A stretch of DNA of 64,000 nucleotides. Origin: Flavobacterium sp. WV_118_3. GTDB lineage: Bacteria; Bacteroidota; Bacteroidia; Flavobacteriales; Flavobacteriaceae. Positions 33,177 to 42,329 of this stretch are shown piece after piece. Numbering within the stretch: position 1 is the first letter of the stretch; the number at the start of each line of letters is the position of its first letter. A program made the position numbers and the translations under genes. The notes below the pieces were generated by a model, which made no database searches, was not told the origin of the DNA, and saw only the letters and a list, made by a program, of their open reading frames with translations. The stretch is from positions 1,984,001 through 2,048,000 of the forward strand of contig NZ_CP156060.1 of assembly GCF_039778605.1 (NCBI RefSeq). The letters run 5' to 3'.

Positions 33177-34862
33177 TTATTCTTTTATGATTTTGATCGT
33201 TTCGGATTTCGATTCGCTATTTGATAATTGCAACAGATAAACACCTTTCGGAAGGGTACTAACATCAATCGATCCGGTTTCCAAACGAATCCCTCCGCTC
33301 GCTACTTTTATACCCAAAACATTGTATAAAGTATAGGTTGTAAAAACCTCGGGATGATCCATATATAATTGATGCTGCACAGGATTCGGATATACTTTAA
33401 TGGTATGTGTATTCCAGCTGGTCGTGGTCAACGGATCGAAAGACAACTTTGCCAGAAACTGATTGTTACTTTCCTCGGATTTTGTTATGGTATGATCGCC
33501 AAAATTCATCACGGAAGTGTTGTAGCATCCGGATAAATACAATTCATTTTCCGATTTACAATGGATATTTACCATATTATACCAGCTTAACGAAAAGGCT
33601 TTTCGCCCCCAAACAGCTTCCCCCTGAGGTGTGTATCTGACTACAGCAACGGCTCCTTGTAGAGCGGATGGATTGGTTAGTAGCACACCATTCCCGAAAT
33701 CCATCTGAGTTGTATTAAAAACCCCTGCAGTATACAGATTATTGTTTTCATCGGTATCCAGATCATATATGGCATTATAACCCGCCGGAGCATTGGCATT
33801 CTTAGCCCAAAGTACATTTCCGCTTGCATCATATTTGACAATAAACTGTTGGGAATCCCCTGAAGAAGTTAAGGTTGTCTGGGCAAAATTAATACTGTTT
33901 GAAAAAGATCCCGCAGCATAAACATTATTCTCTAAGTCGGTTTTTACTGTCCTGCTGTTTGTTGCCGTGTTTTGGTTACTTCCTGCGTTACGCGCCCATA
34001 GCTCATTTCCGTCTGGATCGTATTTTACGAGGTACATATTGAGATTATTATCCCCTACTGCTGTTTTAGTTAGTGTTATGGCGCCAAACCGGAGTGTATT
34101 ACATCCAAATTGCCCGCTATTGTACACATTACCTGCTGTATCAATATCCAAACCATAGGATAAGACCCCAGTAAAATGCCGGTGGTTGCTTTGTGAAATT
34201 TTCAGCCAAAGATAATTCCCCTGACTATCCATTTTAGCAACATAGCCACGGTTGGAACTTTGTGTATCGATAAAGTCTTCGACAGTTGCGCTAATCGTTC
34301 CTAAAGTAATTGTTGGTGTACTAAAACTTCCTGTAAAATATACATTTCCAGCAGTATCCGTTTTAATTTTTGTAGCCCATCCGGGACCTTCTTCCGTTAT
34401 TTTTTTAGCAAAAATGACATCTCCATTGGGATCAAACTTGGCTATAAAAGTACCTACCGTAAAGGTTGTCAGTGTAAAAGAGCCTAATGTAATCGTTTCG
34501 TTAAACCCGCCGGATATATAAAAATTTCCAAAAGCATCCGTTGCAACGGCATTTGAAAAATCGGTCTTTGGACCACCGTATTTTTTGGCCCATAGTACAT
34601 TCCCCTGACTGTCGTATTTCACAATGGCAATGTCGGCATAGTAATACGAAGGGCTGTCATTATAAAGGGTTATGTTTCCAAAGGTTATTTCAGGCATCCT
34701 AAAATCGGTGATCACAATAACATCACCATTACTATCTACTACAGAACAATGCCTCCCGGTATCAAAATACAGATCCATATTGCGAACCCACTGCCAATCG
34801 GGAACCTGTGAAAAGGCAATTTGCACACCAAACAAAGCTATTAAAAGGATCATTTTTTGCAT
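33177..34862 (-). CDS. T9SS-sorted beta-propeller protein, paralogue 2 of 3
   Basis: 561 residues with signal peptide MQKMILLIALFGVQIAFSQ, starting at the ATG at 34862. It has the same plan as its neighbours: repeats with the core KYD-x-GN-x-LWAK, then a sorting domain (KVYPNPVQHQLYMD, LPKGVYLLQLSNSESKS). Similarity to the other two runs through the whole length, including the start and the sorting signal. This shows a tandem duplication. Divergence between copies is spread over the propeller loops, where ligand binding would be expected. Confidence 0.87.
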   Translation of the reverse strand: MQKMILLIALFGVQIAFSQVPDWQWVRNMDLYFDTGRHCSVVDSNGDVIVITDFRMPEITFGNITLYNDSPSYYYADIAIVKYDSQGNVLWAKKYGGPKTDFSNAVATDAFGNFYISGGFNETITLGSFTLTTFTVGTFIAKFDPNGDVIFAKKITEEGPGWATKIKTDTAGNVYFTGSFSTPTITLGTISATVEDFIDTQSSNRGYVAKMDSQGNYLWLKISQSNHRHFTGVLSYGLDIDTAGNVYNSGQFGCNTLRFGAITLTKTAVGDNNLNMYLVKYDPDGNELWARNAGSNQNTATNSRTVKTDLENNVYAAGSFSNSINFAQTTLTSSGDSQQFIVKYDASGNVLWAKNANAPAGYNAIYDLDTDENNNLYTAGVFNTTQMDFGNGVLLTNPSALQGAVAVVRYTPQGEAVWGRKAFSLSWYNMVNIHCKSENELYLSGCYNTSVMNFGDHTITKSEESNNQFLAKLSFDPLTTTSWNTHTIKVYPNPVQHQLYMDHPEVFTTYTLYNVLGIKVASGGIRLETGSIDVSTLPKGVYLLQLSNSESKSETIKIIKE

Positions 34863-34916
34863 TGTAGCTTCTAATTATGATTAAAACGGTCGGATACCGA
34901 TAATCCAATCGGGTTC

Positions 34917-36614
34917 TTATTCCTTTATGATCCTGATTGTCCCGGTTTTTGATTCGCTATTTGATAATTGCAACAGATAAACACCTTTCGAAAGGAAACC
35001 AACATTAATCGGTCCGGTTTCGGGACGGATCATCCCGCTTGTTATTTTAGCTCCGAAAACATTATATACCGAATAGTTGGTGTAAGCTTCCGGTTGGTTG
35101 ATAAACAATTGATCTTTGACAGGGTTTGGATATACTTTAATCGTATGCGCATTCCAGTTGGTGGTGCTTAATGGATCGAAAGACAACTTTGCCAGAAACT
35201 GATCGTAAATCCCATCCAGTTTTTCCACTGCATGATTTCCAAAAGTCATCGCATAAGCATAAGAACCGGACAAATAGATTTCATTTTCCGATTTACAATA
35301 GATATCCACCAGGCAATTTCCATTAAACGGCAATGCTTTTCGTCCCCAAACCGCTTCACCTTCCGGTGTAAATTTTACCAGAAAAAGCGCTCCTTCGAAC
35401 GATGTCGGATTTGTTAGTACGACTTCATTTCCAAAATCGATTTGCGGAATATTTGAAAAGATTCCGGCGGCATACAGATTATTTGCTTCATCAATAGCCA
35501 AACCTTGTATCTGATTGATTCCCGATTCGTTGATCGCTGTTTTCGCCCAAAGTACATTGCCATTTACATCATACTTAACAACAAATAGTTGTCCCGCCTG
35601 ACCAGGAGGTTGCAAGGTTATATTGTCAAAACGTATGTCATTCGCAAAATAACCGGCTGCGTATACGTTATTGTCCAAATCGGCTTTTACCGACCAAAGG
35701 TGAGCACTTTTATTTTCGGAGCTACTTCCTGCATTACGCGCCCATATCTCATTACCGTTAGGATCATATTTAACCAGGTATATATTTTTATCATCCGGTC
35801 CATTGGTCGTTTTATTTAACACGATTGTCCCGAACTGAAGCGTATTACAGGCAAAATATCCACCCGAATACACATTCCCTTCAGCGTCAATATCAAGACT
35901 GTAGGCTACAACTGTTTTCGTTTCAGCATTCGGACTTCTCGGGACTTTCACCCAAATATAATTCCCTTCACTATCCATTTTTGCCACATAAGGTCGTTGA
36001 GCCCAAGGCGCATTCGCTGTCCAACCTTCGTTATTAAAACTAATTGTTCCAAATGTGGCTGTCGCTGTATTAAAAGAACCGGTCAGATAAACATTCCCGG
36101 AAGTATCGGTTTTTATAGCCGCATAAAACGCAAAAGCATCTTCCTGTATAATTTTCCGGGCAAAAATAGTGTTCCCGGTAGCGTCCAGCTTTGTTATAAA
36201 TACGTTTTTCCCTGTAGCATTTAATGTAAAAGAACCAAACGTAATAGCATCCTCAAATTGCCCTATCAGATAAATATTTCCATTATTATCTGTCGTCACT
36301 GCAGATGGAATATCCGCTTTGGGTCCGCCATAATTTTTAGCCCATAACACATTTCCCTGATTATCGTATTTTATAATTGCAATCTCGCTATAATAATGAG
36401 AAGGATTATCACTCGTCAGTGTTATATCTCCAAATGATATGGAAGATCCTACAAAATCGATAACAACAATAACATCACCATTATTATCAACAGTCACGCA
36501 GCGTGCCCAATTATTAAGATTTCCGTCCATACTCCTGACCCATTCCCAATCGGGTGTTTGAGCGCCGGTCATTTGAAAGAAAAATAATGCAATTAGTAGT
36601 GTAATTTTTGGCAT
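34917..36614 (-). CDS. T9SS-sorted beta-propeller protein, paralogue 1 of 3 (first in the cluster)
   Basis: 565 residues with signal peptide MPKITLLIALFFFQMTGAQ. The repeats (AIIKYDNQGNVLWAKNYGG, VFITKLDATGNTIFARK, YLVKYDPNGNEIWARNAGS) and the C-terminal sorting domain (KVYPNPVKDQLFIN, LSKGVYLLQLSNSESK) match the two genes after it. Spacing of 54 bp suggests that the three are cotranscribed, with any promoter in the 118-bp AT-rich gap before 36733, although no perfect consensus is seen there. Confidence 0.87.
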   Translation of the reverse strand: MPKITLLIALFFFQMTGAQTPDWEWVRSMDGNLNNWARCVTVDNNGDVIVVIDFVGSSISFGDITLTSDNPSHYYSEIAIIKYDNQGNVLWAKNYGGPKADIPSAVTTDNNGNIYLIGQFEDAITFGSFTLNATGKNVFITKLDATGNTIFARKIIQEDAFAFYAAIKTDTSGNVYLTGSFNTATATFGTISFNNEGWTANAPWAQRPYVAKMDSEGNYIWVKVPRSPNAETKTVVAYSLDIDAEGNVYSGGYFACNTLQFGTIVLNKTTNGPDDKNIYLVKYDPNGNEIWARNAGSSSENKSAHLWSVKADLDNNVYAAGYFANDIRFDNITLQPPGQAGQLFVVKYDVNGNVLWAKTAINESGINQIQGLAIDEANNLYAAGIFSNIPQIDFGNEVVLTNPTSFEGALFLVKFTPEGEAVWGRKALPFNGNCLVDIYCKSENEIYLSGSYAYAMTFGNHAVEKLDGIYDQFLAKLSFDPLSTTNWNAHTIKVYPNPVKDQLFINQPEAYTNYSVYNVFGAKITSGMIRPETGPINVGFLSKGVYLLQLSNSESKTGTIRIIKE

Positions 36615-36732
36615 CGTAGTTTTGGTTAGAATAACGAATTTATAAAAATATTCATCATTTTAACCAAAAAATAAATCATTAACACAAAATATAACGATTT
36701 TAAATACATTTTTCACATTTAAAATCGATACT

Positions 36733-37584
36733 TTATTTCTTCTTAATTGTTAGGGTAGCGCCTATACTGGCTGCAATGACACAGCCTATAGCGATTGCCT
36801 GTATAAGGCTTAATTGTTCGTTTAAAAAAAGGAAACCGGATAAAGCTGCAAATGCCGGATGCAAGCTCATCAAAATGCTAAATGTTTTGGATGGCAATTG
36901 TCGCAAAGCACCCATATCGAGACTAAATGGAATAGCACTGGTGAGTAAAGCAACAGCTAATCCTAATAGTAGTAAATTACCGTTCAATACATTCAGATCG
37001 CCACTAAAAACTCCAAATGGAATCACAAACAGAGACGCAAATAACATTCCAAGTGTTACGGCATCGCCGCTTTTCATCATTTTTGAAATCTTTCCACCTA
37101 TCACGATATAACCCGCCCAAAAAGCACCGGCAAGTAGCGCCAGTATAATTCCCAATACGTCTACAGTGCCTTCATTCCATGGAGCTATCAGGAAAATTCC
37201 CAGCCCGGCCAATAACGCCCAAATCCAATCCAAAAGCTTGTGTGATCCGGCTAATGCCAGTACCAATGGTCCTAAAAATTCCAAGGTTACGCCCAATCCT
37301 AACGGAATGCGTTGGATCGCAAAATAAAAGATGAGGTTCATAGCCCCGATAGACAATCCGTATACCAAACCCAGCAGCAGTTCTTTTCGCGTCAGTTTTC
37401 GGAAATCCGGTCGGAAAAATCCATACAATACCATGGCCGAAATACCTATCCGTAGGGTTGCCACACCACTAATTCCTAAAACCGGGAATAATTGTTTGGC
37501 CAGTGAAGCACCGGATTGTATACTGATCATCGATAAAAGAACAGCCGGTATAGCCGGCAGGACAAATTTTTTATTCCGGGACAT
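36733..37584 (-). CDS. EamA-family (DMT) transporter, RhtA-like
   Basis: 283 residues with ten predicted membrane segments formed by two EamA repeats. The line FYFAIQRIPLGLGVTLEFLGPLVLAL and the late SLHPAFAALSGFLFLNEQLSLIQ resemble the threonine/homoserine exporter RhtA group. It probably exports an amino acid or similar metabolite across the inner membrane. The GNAT gene ends 31 bp upstream on the same strand, so the two may be cotranscribed. Confidence 0.87.
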   Translation of the reverse strand: MSRNKKFVLPAIPAVLLSMISIQSGASLAKQLFPVLGISGVATLRIGISAMVLYGFFRPDFRKLTRKELLLGLVYGLSIGAMNLIFYFAIQRIPLGLGVTLEFLGPLVLALAGSHKLLDWIWALLAGLGIFLIAPWNEGTVDVLGIILALLAGAFWAGYIVIGGKISKMMKSGDAVTLGMLFASLFVIPFGVFSGDLNVLNGNLLLLGLAVALLTSAIPFSLDMGALRQLPSKTFSILMSLHPAFAALSGFLFLNEQLSLIQAIAIGCVIAASIGATLTIKKK

Positions 37585-37614
37585 TCGCTTTTTGAGTTTG
37601 TTTTTTAGGCTACG

Positions 37615-38082
37615 TTACGATTCGTACACTAGTTCCATTTCCATATATACATCGGCTCTTTTGTATTTGGAACTGTCAATTGGCTTGTGTTCAAAACCGT
37701 ATTTTTGGTATATTCCTACTGCCGTTTCCAATTGTGTTTGCGAATATAAAACCAATTTTTGAAGTTTCAGGTCGCGTGCCAGTGCTATTGCCGCTTCACA
37801 TAGTAGCTTACCGGCGCCCAATCCCTGGTATTTTTCATCCACCGCCATTTTGGTAAATTCCATTACGCCATCGGCTACTTTTCGCAACGCAACCGTACCA
37901 ATAACCTCGTTCTGATAAACGGCAAATAAAATCTGCCCGCCATCGTTTAAAATTGCTTCTTCCGGATGGGTCAACACATATTCGTCTATCGCTTCAACGA
38001 CAAAGTATTTTTCGAGCCAGGCTTTGTTAAAGGCTTCGAAATAGCGTTGGTATTCCGGTTTGTATTTTTCTATAGTGATCAT
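37615..38082 (-). CDS. GNAT-family N-acetyltransferase
   Basis: 155 residues, one GNAT domain. The acetyl-CoA binding loop reads VDEKYQGLGAGKLLCEAAI (Q/R-x-x-G-x-G/A). Before it is IGTVALRKVADGVMEFTKMAV, the central beta strands, and after it LVLYSQTQLETAVGIYQKYGFEHK, the family's C-terminal pattern. It transfers an acetyl group to an unknown amine. It lies just before the EamA exporter gene, a common arrangement for detoxification pairs. Confidence 0.88.
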   Translation of the reverse strand: MITIEKYKPEYQRYFEAFNKAWLEKYFVVEAIDEYVLTHPEEAILNDGGQILFAVYQNEVIGTVALRKVADGVMEFTKMAVDEKYQGLGAGKLLCEAAIALARDLKLQKLVLYSQTQLETAVGIYQKYGFEHKPIDSSKYKRADVYMEMELVYES

Positions 38083-38419
38083 TTGTGTAAATTATTTTGT
38101 ACCCACAAATTTCGCAAAAAGACACTACTGTACACAGATACAATTTCTTTATTTTTATAGGACACAGTTTTGTTTTTTTGGAAGATTTAGATCGATCACG
38201 GATTGTTTTTGCATCAGATTATAAATTGAATTACCAACACAAAGAGCAATAGAATGCCAACTGCTCTTGTTTCACTTCAACTTAATCTTATTTTTTATAT
38301 CGATACTATACTGGTTTTAAGATTAAAATAGTATATTTATTGTGATTTCGGACTTACAAAAAACTAAGGCGATTCCGATCGTTTTTAGAATACGATTTAA
38401 TTTAATTGCTTAGAAAATT
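38083..38419. other. Intergenic gap between divergent GNAT and HdeD-like genes
   Basis: 337 bp, AT-rich, holding the promoters of both genes. No open frame, strong hairpin or perfect TAnnTTTG box with a matching TTG was found. Confidence 0.5.
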
Positions 38420-38953
38420 ATGAATAACAAGCTTATTTTTCTGGTACTCGGTTTACTTTTTATCGGAGTTGGAATAAAAGTGTTTTGCACACCGTTAACT
38501 TCATATGCCGTACTGGCCACCTTATTTAGTATTACTTTCCTTGTAAATGGTCTTTTGGAACTGGGTTATTATATCACCCAAAAAGAAAAAGTATATGGCT
38601 TTGGATGGGGCGTTTCGGCCGGTATACTCGATCTGGTATTAGGAATATGCCTGTTGGCCAATCCGGAACTCTCCGAAATCGTACTTCCCTATTTTATCGG
38701 GTTTATGCTTTTATTTCGTTCGTCAACCATATTCGCTTTAGGTTTCGAGCTCCTTTCGCTAAAACGACACAATTGGGGCTGGTATATGCTGTTCGGTGCT
38801 TTCGGTTTTTTGTTCTCTCTTTTCCTGATCCTGAATCCACTTTTTGCAGCGATTACCATAATTACCTGGACTTCACTCAGTTTTATTACGATCGGGATTT
38901 CTAAAATTCTATATATCATGCTTTATCCGCAAAACATACAGCCTATTCTATAA
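38420..38953 (+). CDS. HdeD-like DUF308 membrane protein
   Basis: 177 residues, six predicted membrane segments arranged as three pairs (DUF308). Typical pieces are LVNGLLELGYYI, WGVSAGILDLVLGICLLANPE and YFIGFMLLFRSSTIFALGFEL. HdeD of E. coli is linked to acid resistance; the role in flavobacteria is unknown. A related protein is encoded at 54337-54921. Its stop overlaps the stop of the convergent gene at 38948 by six bases. Confidence 0.85.
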   Translation: MNNKLIFLVLGLLFIGVGIKVFCTPLTSYAVLATLFSITFLVNGLLELGYYITQKEKVYGFGWGVSAGILDLVLGICLLANPELSEIVLPYFIGFMLLFRSSTIFALGFELLSLKRHNWGWYMLFGAFGFLFSLFLILNPLFAAITIITWTSLSFITIGISKILYIMLYPQNIQPIL

Positions 38954-39175
38954 TTCGTTTTTTCCGCCCGATGGGTTTTCCTGTTTCATTTTTCGTAGCC
39001 ATAACCTTATACACCAAATTACAGTAATGCCAAACAGGATAAATAACAGCATGTAATACTTTTCAAAAAAAGAATGAAAACAGGTCCCAATTATAACGTA
39101 GGCCGAGGCAATACATAGTTTTAACGGAATAAATTCCGCATTGGTCCAGGTGGTTTTACGATTGAAGAAATTCAT
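38948..39175 (-). CDS. Small two-pass membrane protein, unknown function
   Basis: 75 residues: short polar start (MNFFNRKTTWTN), two hydrophobic segments (about 17-36 and 40-58) and a basic C-terminus (RLWLRKMKQENPSGGK). No family is recognised. It ends inside the convergent HdeD-like gene. Its membrane pattern and clean start make it a real gene in my view, but there is no functional evidence. Confidence 0.6.
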   Translation of the reverse strand: MNFFNRKTTWTNAEFIPLKLCIASAYVIIGTCFHSFFEKYYMLLFILFGITVIWCIRLWLRKMKQENPSGGKNEL

Positions 39176-39307
39176 AGCTTTCGTTTTTTTTTAAATCCAT
39201 TAATTCAGTACAATTTAGCCAATTAAAAAATAGCATCGCCTGTTTTTCTAAAAAAGAAAACCGCCATTTCATTCGAAACCGCGGCTTTCCCGAAGGTAGT
39301 CTCTTTT

Positions 39308-41740
39308 TTAATTTTTCATTCGTTTTTTGGTTTCGTCGTCCTCGATGTTTATTTTCCGGGCCGACTGGCTTTGATCACCAAAATTATAGGTAAAAGAAAC
39401 GTTCAAAATACGACTGTCGAGGTTGATGTTTTCTTTCATGTTGATGTTGTTAAACTGCATGTTTCGATAAAAGCGTCGACTTTTAAAAATATCATTGACC
39501 GCCAGTTTTACCGTTGCTTTATCCGAAAACAGTTTTTTCTGAATCCCTGCCGAAACGACAAAGAAGTCCTTACGTTCGAACGTGCTGTATATCGATCGGG
39601 AGTTGTACTGGAAACTAAATTCCGAAGACAATCCTTTTGTAAGTTTTAAACTGTTTTGCGAATTAATCGTATAACTCCAAATTCCGGTCGCAACATCGGT
39701 TTCGTTTTGTTCACCGCTAAATTCATTTCGGTATAGATTTAGAAAATTGCTCGAATCCCACCAACGGGTTAGTTTTATAGAAGACGTAAGACTTAGCCCG
39801 TAATTTTTCCGTGTACTCAGGTTCTCAGAACGCAATATCGTGGTATTGGTATTGTCAATCTGCGTGATCGCATCGACAATAACGTCACTGGTTGTACTGT
39901 AAAAAAAGTTGATCATATGCTTACTTCGAAACGAATAGCCCCATTCTATCGAATGCGTTAGTTCCGGTTGTAAATACGGATTTCCTTCATAAAAAATAAA
40001 CGGGTCTCTAAAAAAACGGAACGGGTTCAGATCGTAATAATCCGGTCGGTCGATTCGTCTGCTATATGATAGTTGCACGGTATGCGCCTCGCCGAGGTTC
40101 TTTTTTAGAAACAAACTTGGGAACAACTGCGTGTAGTTTCTTTTTACCGTAGATTGCATCGTAACCTGATTGCCTTCTGCGATGGTATGTTCGGCGCGTA
40201 ATCCGGCCTGAACATCGATAAATCCAAAGTTTTGTTTGTAGTTGATATAACCGGCATGGATCTGTTCTTTATAAATAAAATGGTTGGTCGTTCCTTGATC
40301 AATCGTCCAGTTACCACCGGAAATCGTATCGTAACGGACATCGTTATCCGATTTTACAAAGCTGCTTTTCCAACCGGCTTCAAACGACAATTTTTCTTTG
40401 ACCCGATATACATAATCGGCTTTTGCTACAAAAATCGAGGTGCTGGACGGCGTCATTCCGCGGCGGGTCGATTCGTAGGCTTGTTGCACCGGTGTCGGAT
40501 TAAATTGTGTCGCCAATAGTGCATTGTCCCGAAAACGGGAATGGGTATAATCGACATCGGCGCTGATTTCCTGTTTGTCACTGTCAAATTTGTGTAAAAA
40601 ACTTCCATTATAGCTCATACTATTCCATTTGGAATGGTTGTGATTATTGGTCAAAGCGTCCGATAAAAGACTCGTATCGGCCGAACGGACTTTGTTTTCC
40701 GACATGCTGTTGTTGGTATAACTACCGATATCGCCGCTCACTTTAAAGCCCACAAATGTGTTTTCGGAAAGATCGTATTCCAGTCCGGCTTTAAAATTGT
40801 TGGTTTTTAACGGTTCGTCCGTCACGCTATATTGGTTCGAAAATTTGTCAAGGGTTTGTCCCGTGGCATCGGTATAAAAATTCCGGTCGAACGTAAAGGT
40901 TTCACTTTCGCCACGATAGTATTGATCATAACTTCCATAAAAATTGTATTTCCCGGTTTTATAATTCAGATTCAATCCGCTTCCGAAACGGTTTTTACGA
41001 CCGCGTCCATAGTTGGCATTAACCGATCCGTTGAATCCGTTGCGGGCATTTTTTTTAAGTTTAATATTGATCACTCCGGCATTTCCTGCGGCATCGTATT
41101 TGGCCGAAGGGTTGGTGATGACTTCTACCGCGCTGATCGACGAGGAGGATGTTCCTTTTAGCAGGTTGGTGAGTTGTTGTTGTGACAAGTAGGTCTTTTT
41201 ATCGTTGATCATAATTGTAACACCCTGTTTTCCTCTCAGGCTTATATTGCCATCATTGTCGACCATAACGCCGGGTGCTTTTTCTAATAATTCCAATGCG
41301 GTGTTCCCTTCCGATAGTACACTGTTTTCAACATTCATCACGATTTTATCCGATTGCAACTGAATTAACGGTTTTTTGGTTGTGGCTTCCACCACGACTT
41401 CGTTGAGCAACTTGCCGTCCTGTTTTAGATTGATCAAAGGTATAGTCTGCATGGTATCACTACCCACTTTTATAGCATCCGATTCGTAGTTTTGGTATCC
41501 TAAAAAGCTGGCTTTAACCGCATAGGTTCCCGGTGCGATCGCAAATGAAAAAGCTCCGTCCGCATCGGTTACGGCTCCGGTTACTATTTTTTTGGTTTCC
41601 CAATCGAGTAACACGATGTTTACAAATTCCATCGGTACGGTTTCGCTAACGATCTTTCCGGTTAGGGTTGTTGCAGTTTCCTGGGCGTATACGGCACACT
41701 GGCTCCATACGACCAGTAGTAATAGGTAAAATTGTCTCAC
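39308..41740 (-). CDS. TonB-dependent receptor-like outer-membrane protein
   Basis: About 810 residues from the GTG at 41740 (VRQFYLLLLVVWSQCAVYAQ, a good signal peptide); the frame extends to a GTG at 41773. Domains in order: CarboxypepD_reg-like beta-sandwich (about 25-110: TLTGKIVSETVPMEFVNI, GTYAVKASFLGYQ), a plug (LSEGNTALELLEKAPGVMVD, NPSAKYDAAGNAGVINIKL), and a long beta-barrel that ends VSFTYNFGD. This is the outer-membrane beta-barrel type common in Bacteroidetes. It imports a large ligand, such as a siderophore or oligomer, or acts in signalling. No SusD partner or sigma factor is adjacent. Confidence 0.85.
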   Translation of the reverse strand: MRQFYLLLLVVWSQCAVYAQETATTLTGKIVSETVPMEFVNIVLLDWETKKIVTGAVTDADGAFSFAIAPGTYAVKASFLGYQNYESDAIKVGSDTMQTIPLINLKQDGKLLNEVVVEATTKKPLIQLQSDKIVMNVENSVLSEGNTALELLEKAPGVMVDNDGNISLRGKQGVTIMINDKKTYLSQQQLTNLLKGTSSSSISAVEVITNPSAKYDAAGNAGVINIKLKKNARNGFNGSVNANYGRGRKNRFGSGLNLNYKTGKYNFYGSYDQYYRGESETFTFDRNFYTDATGQTLDKFSNQYSVTDEPLKTNNFKAGLEYDLSENTFVGFKVSGDIGSYTNNSMSENKVRSADTSLLSDALTNNHNHSKWNSMSYNGSFLHKFDSDKQEISADVDYTHSRFRDNALLATQFNPTPVQQAYESTRRGMTPSSTSIFVAKADYVYRVKEKLSFEAGWKSSFVKSDNDVRYDTISGGNWTIDQGTTNHFIYKEQIHAGYINYKQNFGFIDVQAGLRAEHTIAEGNQVTMQSTVKRNYTQLFPSLFLKKNLGEAHTVQLSYSRRIDRPDYYDLNPFRFFRDPFIFYEGNPYLQPELTHSIEWGYSFRSKHMINFFYSTTSDVIVDAITQIDNTNTTILRSENLSTRKNYGLSLTSSIKLTRWWDSSNFLNLYRNEFSGEQNETDVATGIWSYTINSQNSLKLTKGLSSEFSFQYNSRSIYSTFERKDFFVVSAGIQKKLFSDKATVKLAVNDIFKSRRFYRNMQFNNINMKENINLDSRILNVSFTYNFGDQSQSARKINIEDDETKKRMKN

Positions 41741-41855
41741 GGTTTTGTAATTTATCGCGGTCAAAATTAACACTATTTAGACTAAATAAAAATAATATTA
41801 CTCTTAAAATTACTGTTAAATATTACTTAAAATAAAAACGGATCGCTGCTAAAAA

Positions 41856-41883
41856 GATAAAGCCTCCTTTTGGAGGCTTTATC
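41856..41883 (-). terminator. Terminator of the vioB-like/ebo/VOC operon
   Basis: GATAAAGCCTCC and GGAGGCTTTATC form a perfect 12-bp stem with a four-base loop; the minus strand then reads TTTTT. It lies 12 bp past the VOC stop. No other such structure was found between 41896 and 51828, so the operon most likely ends here. Confidence 0.88.
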
Positions 41884-41895
41884 AATCGCTTTTAA

Positions 41896-42318
41896 TTAAT
41901 TCATATTCTGACGAATGGCCAGGGTATTATTATCCGGATCGGAAAAAAATGCGAAATGATCAATATACCCTTTGTCAGATGTGTTTTCAACAATTTCGCT
42001 TACTTCTATACCTTCCGCGATTAAATGTTCTCTTGTTTTTACAATATCACTCACCATAAAAGTGGGCGCGGTTCCGGTTTCTTCGGGCTCTAACGGTTTG
42101 TCAATATCTTTAAACAAGCCGATAGCTATGGTGTCCATAGCATCGTGTAACAGTTGTACATAGGAGTCCTTTTCAAAAGTCCCGCCATTGTTGATCGTGT
42201 AATCCGACTGTACTTTAAATCCTAACTTTTCGGTATAGAATTTTTCGGAAACCGGCATATTGCTCACAGATAGTTTGATCACCATTTGTTGTTGTTGCTT
42301 TATTGCTTTAAAAATCAT
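41896..42318 (-). CDS. VOC-family (glyoxalase-like) protein, last gene of the ebo operon
   Basis: About 140 residues from the ATG at 42318; the frame upstream overlaps eboF and is rejected. It has the paired beta-alpha-beta-beta-beta modules of the VOC superfamily: KLSVSNMPVSEKFYTEKLGFKVQ at the start, then APTFMVSDIVKTREHLIAEGIEVS and IDHFAFFSDPDNNTLAIRQN at the end, with metal-ligand type Glu/His positions. VOC proteins include glyoxalases, dioxygenases and fosfomycin-type resistance proteins. It starts 11 bp after eboF and is followed by a strong terminator, so it is cotranscribed. A role in the ebo-linked pathway is possible but not shown. Confidence 0.83.
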   Translation of the reverse strand: MIFKAIKQQQQMVIKLSVSNMPVSEKFYTEKLGFKVQSDYTINNGGTFEKDSYVQLLHDAMDTIAIGLFKDIDKPLEPEETGTAPTFMVSDIVKTREHLIAEGIEVSEIVENTSDKGYIDHFAFFSDPDNNTLAIRQNMN

Positions 42319-42329
42319 GGTATTCGTTT

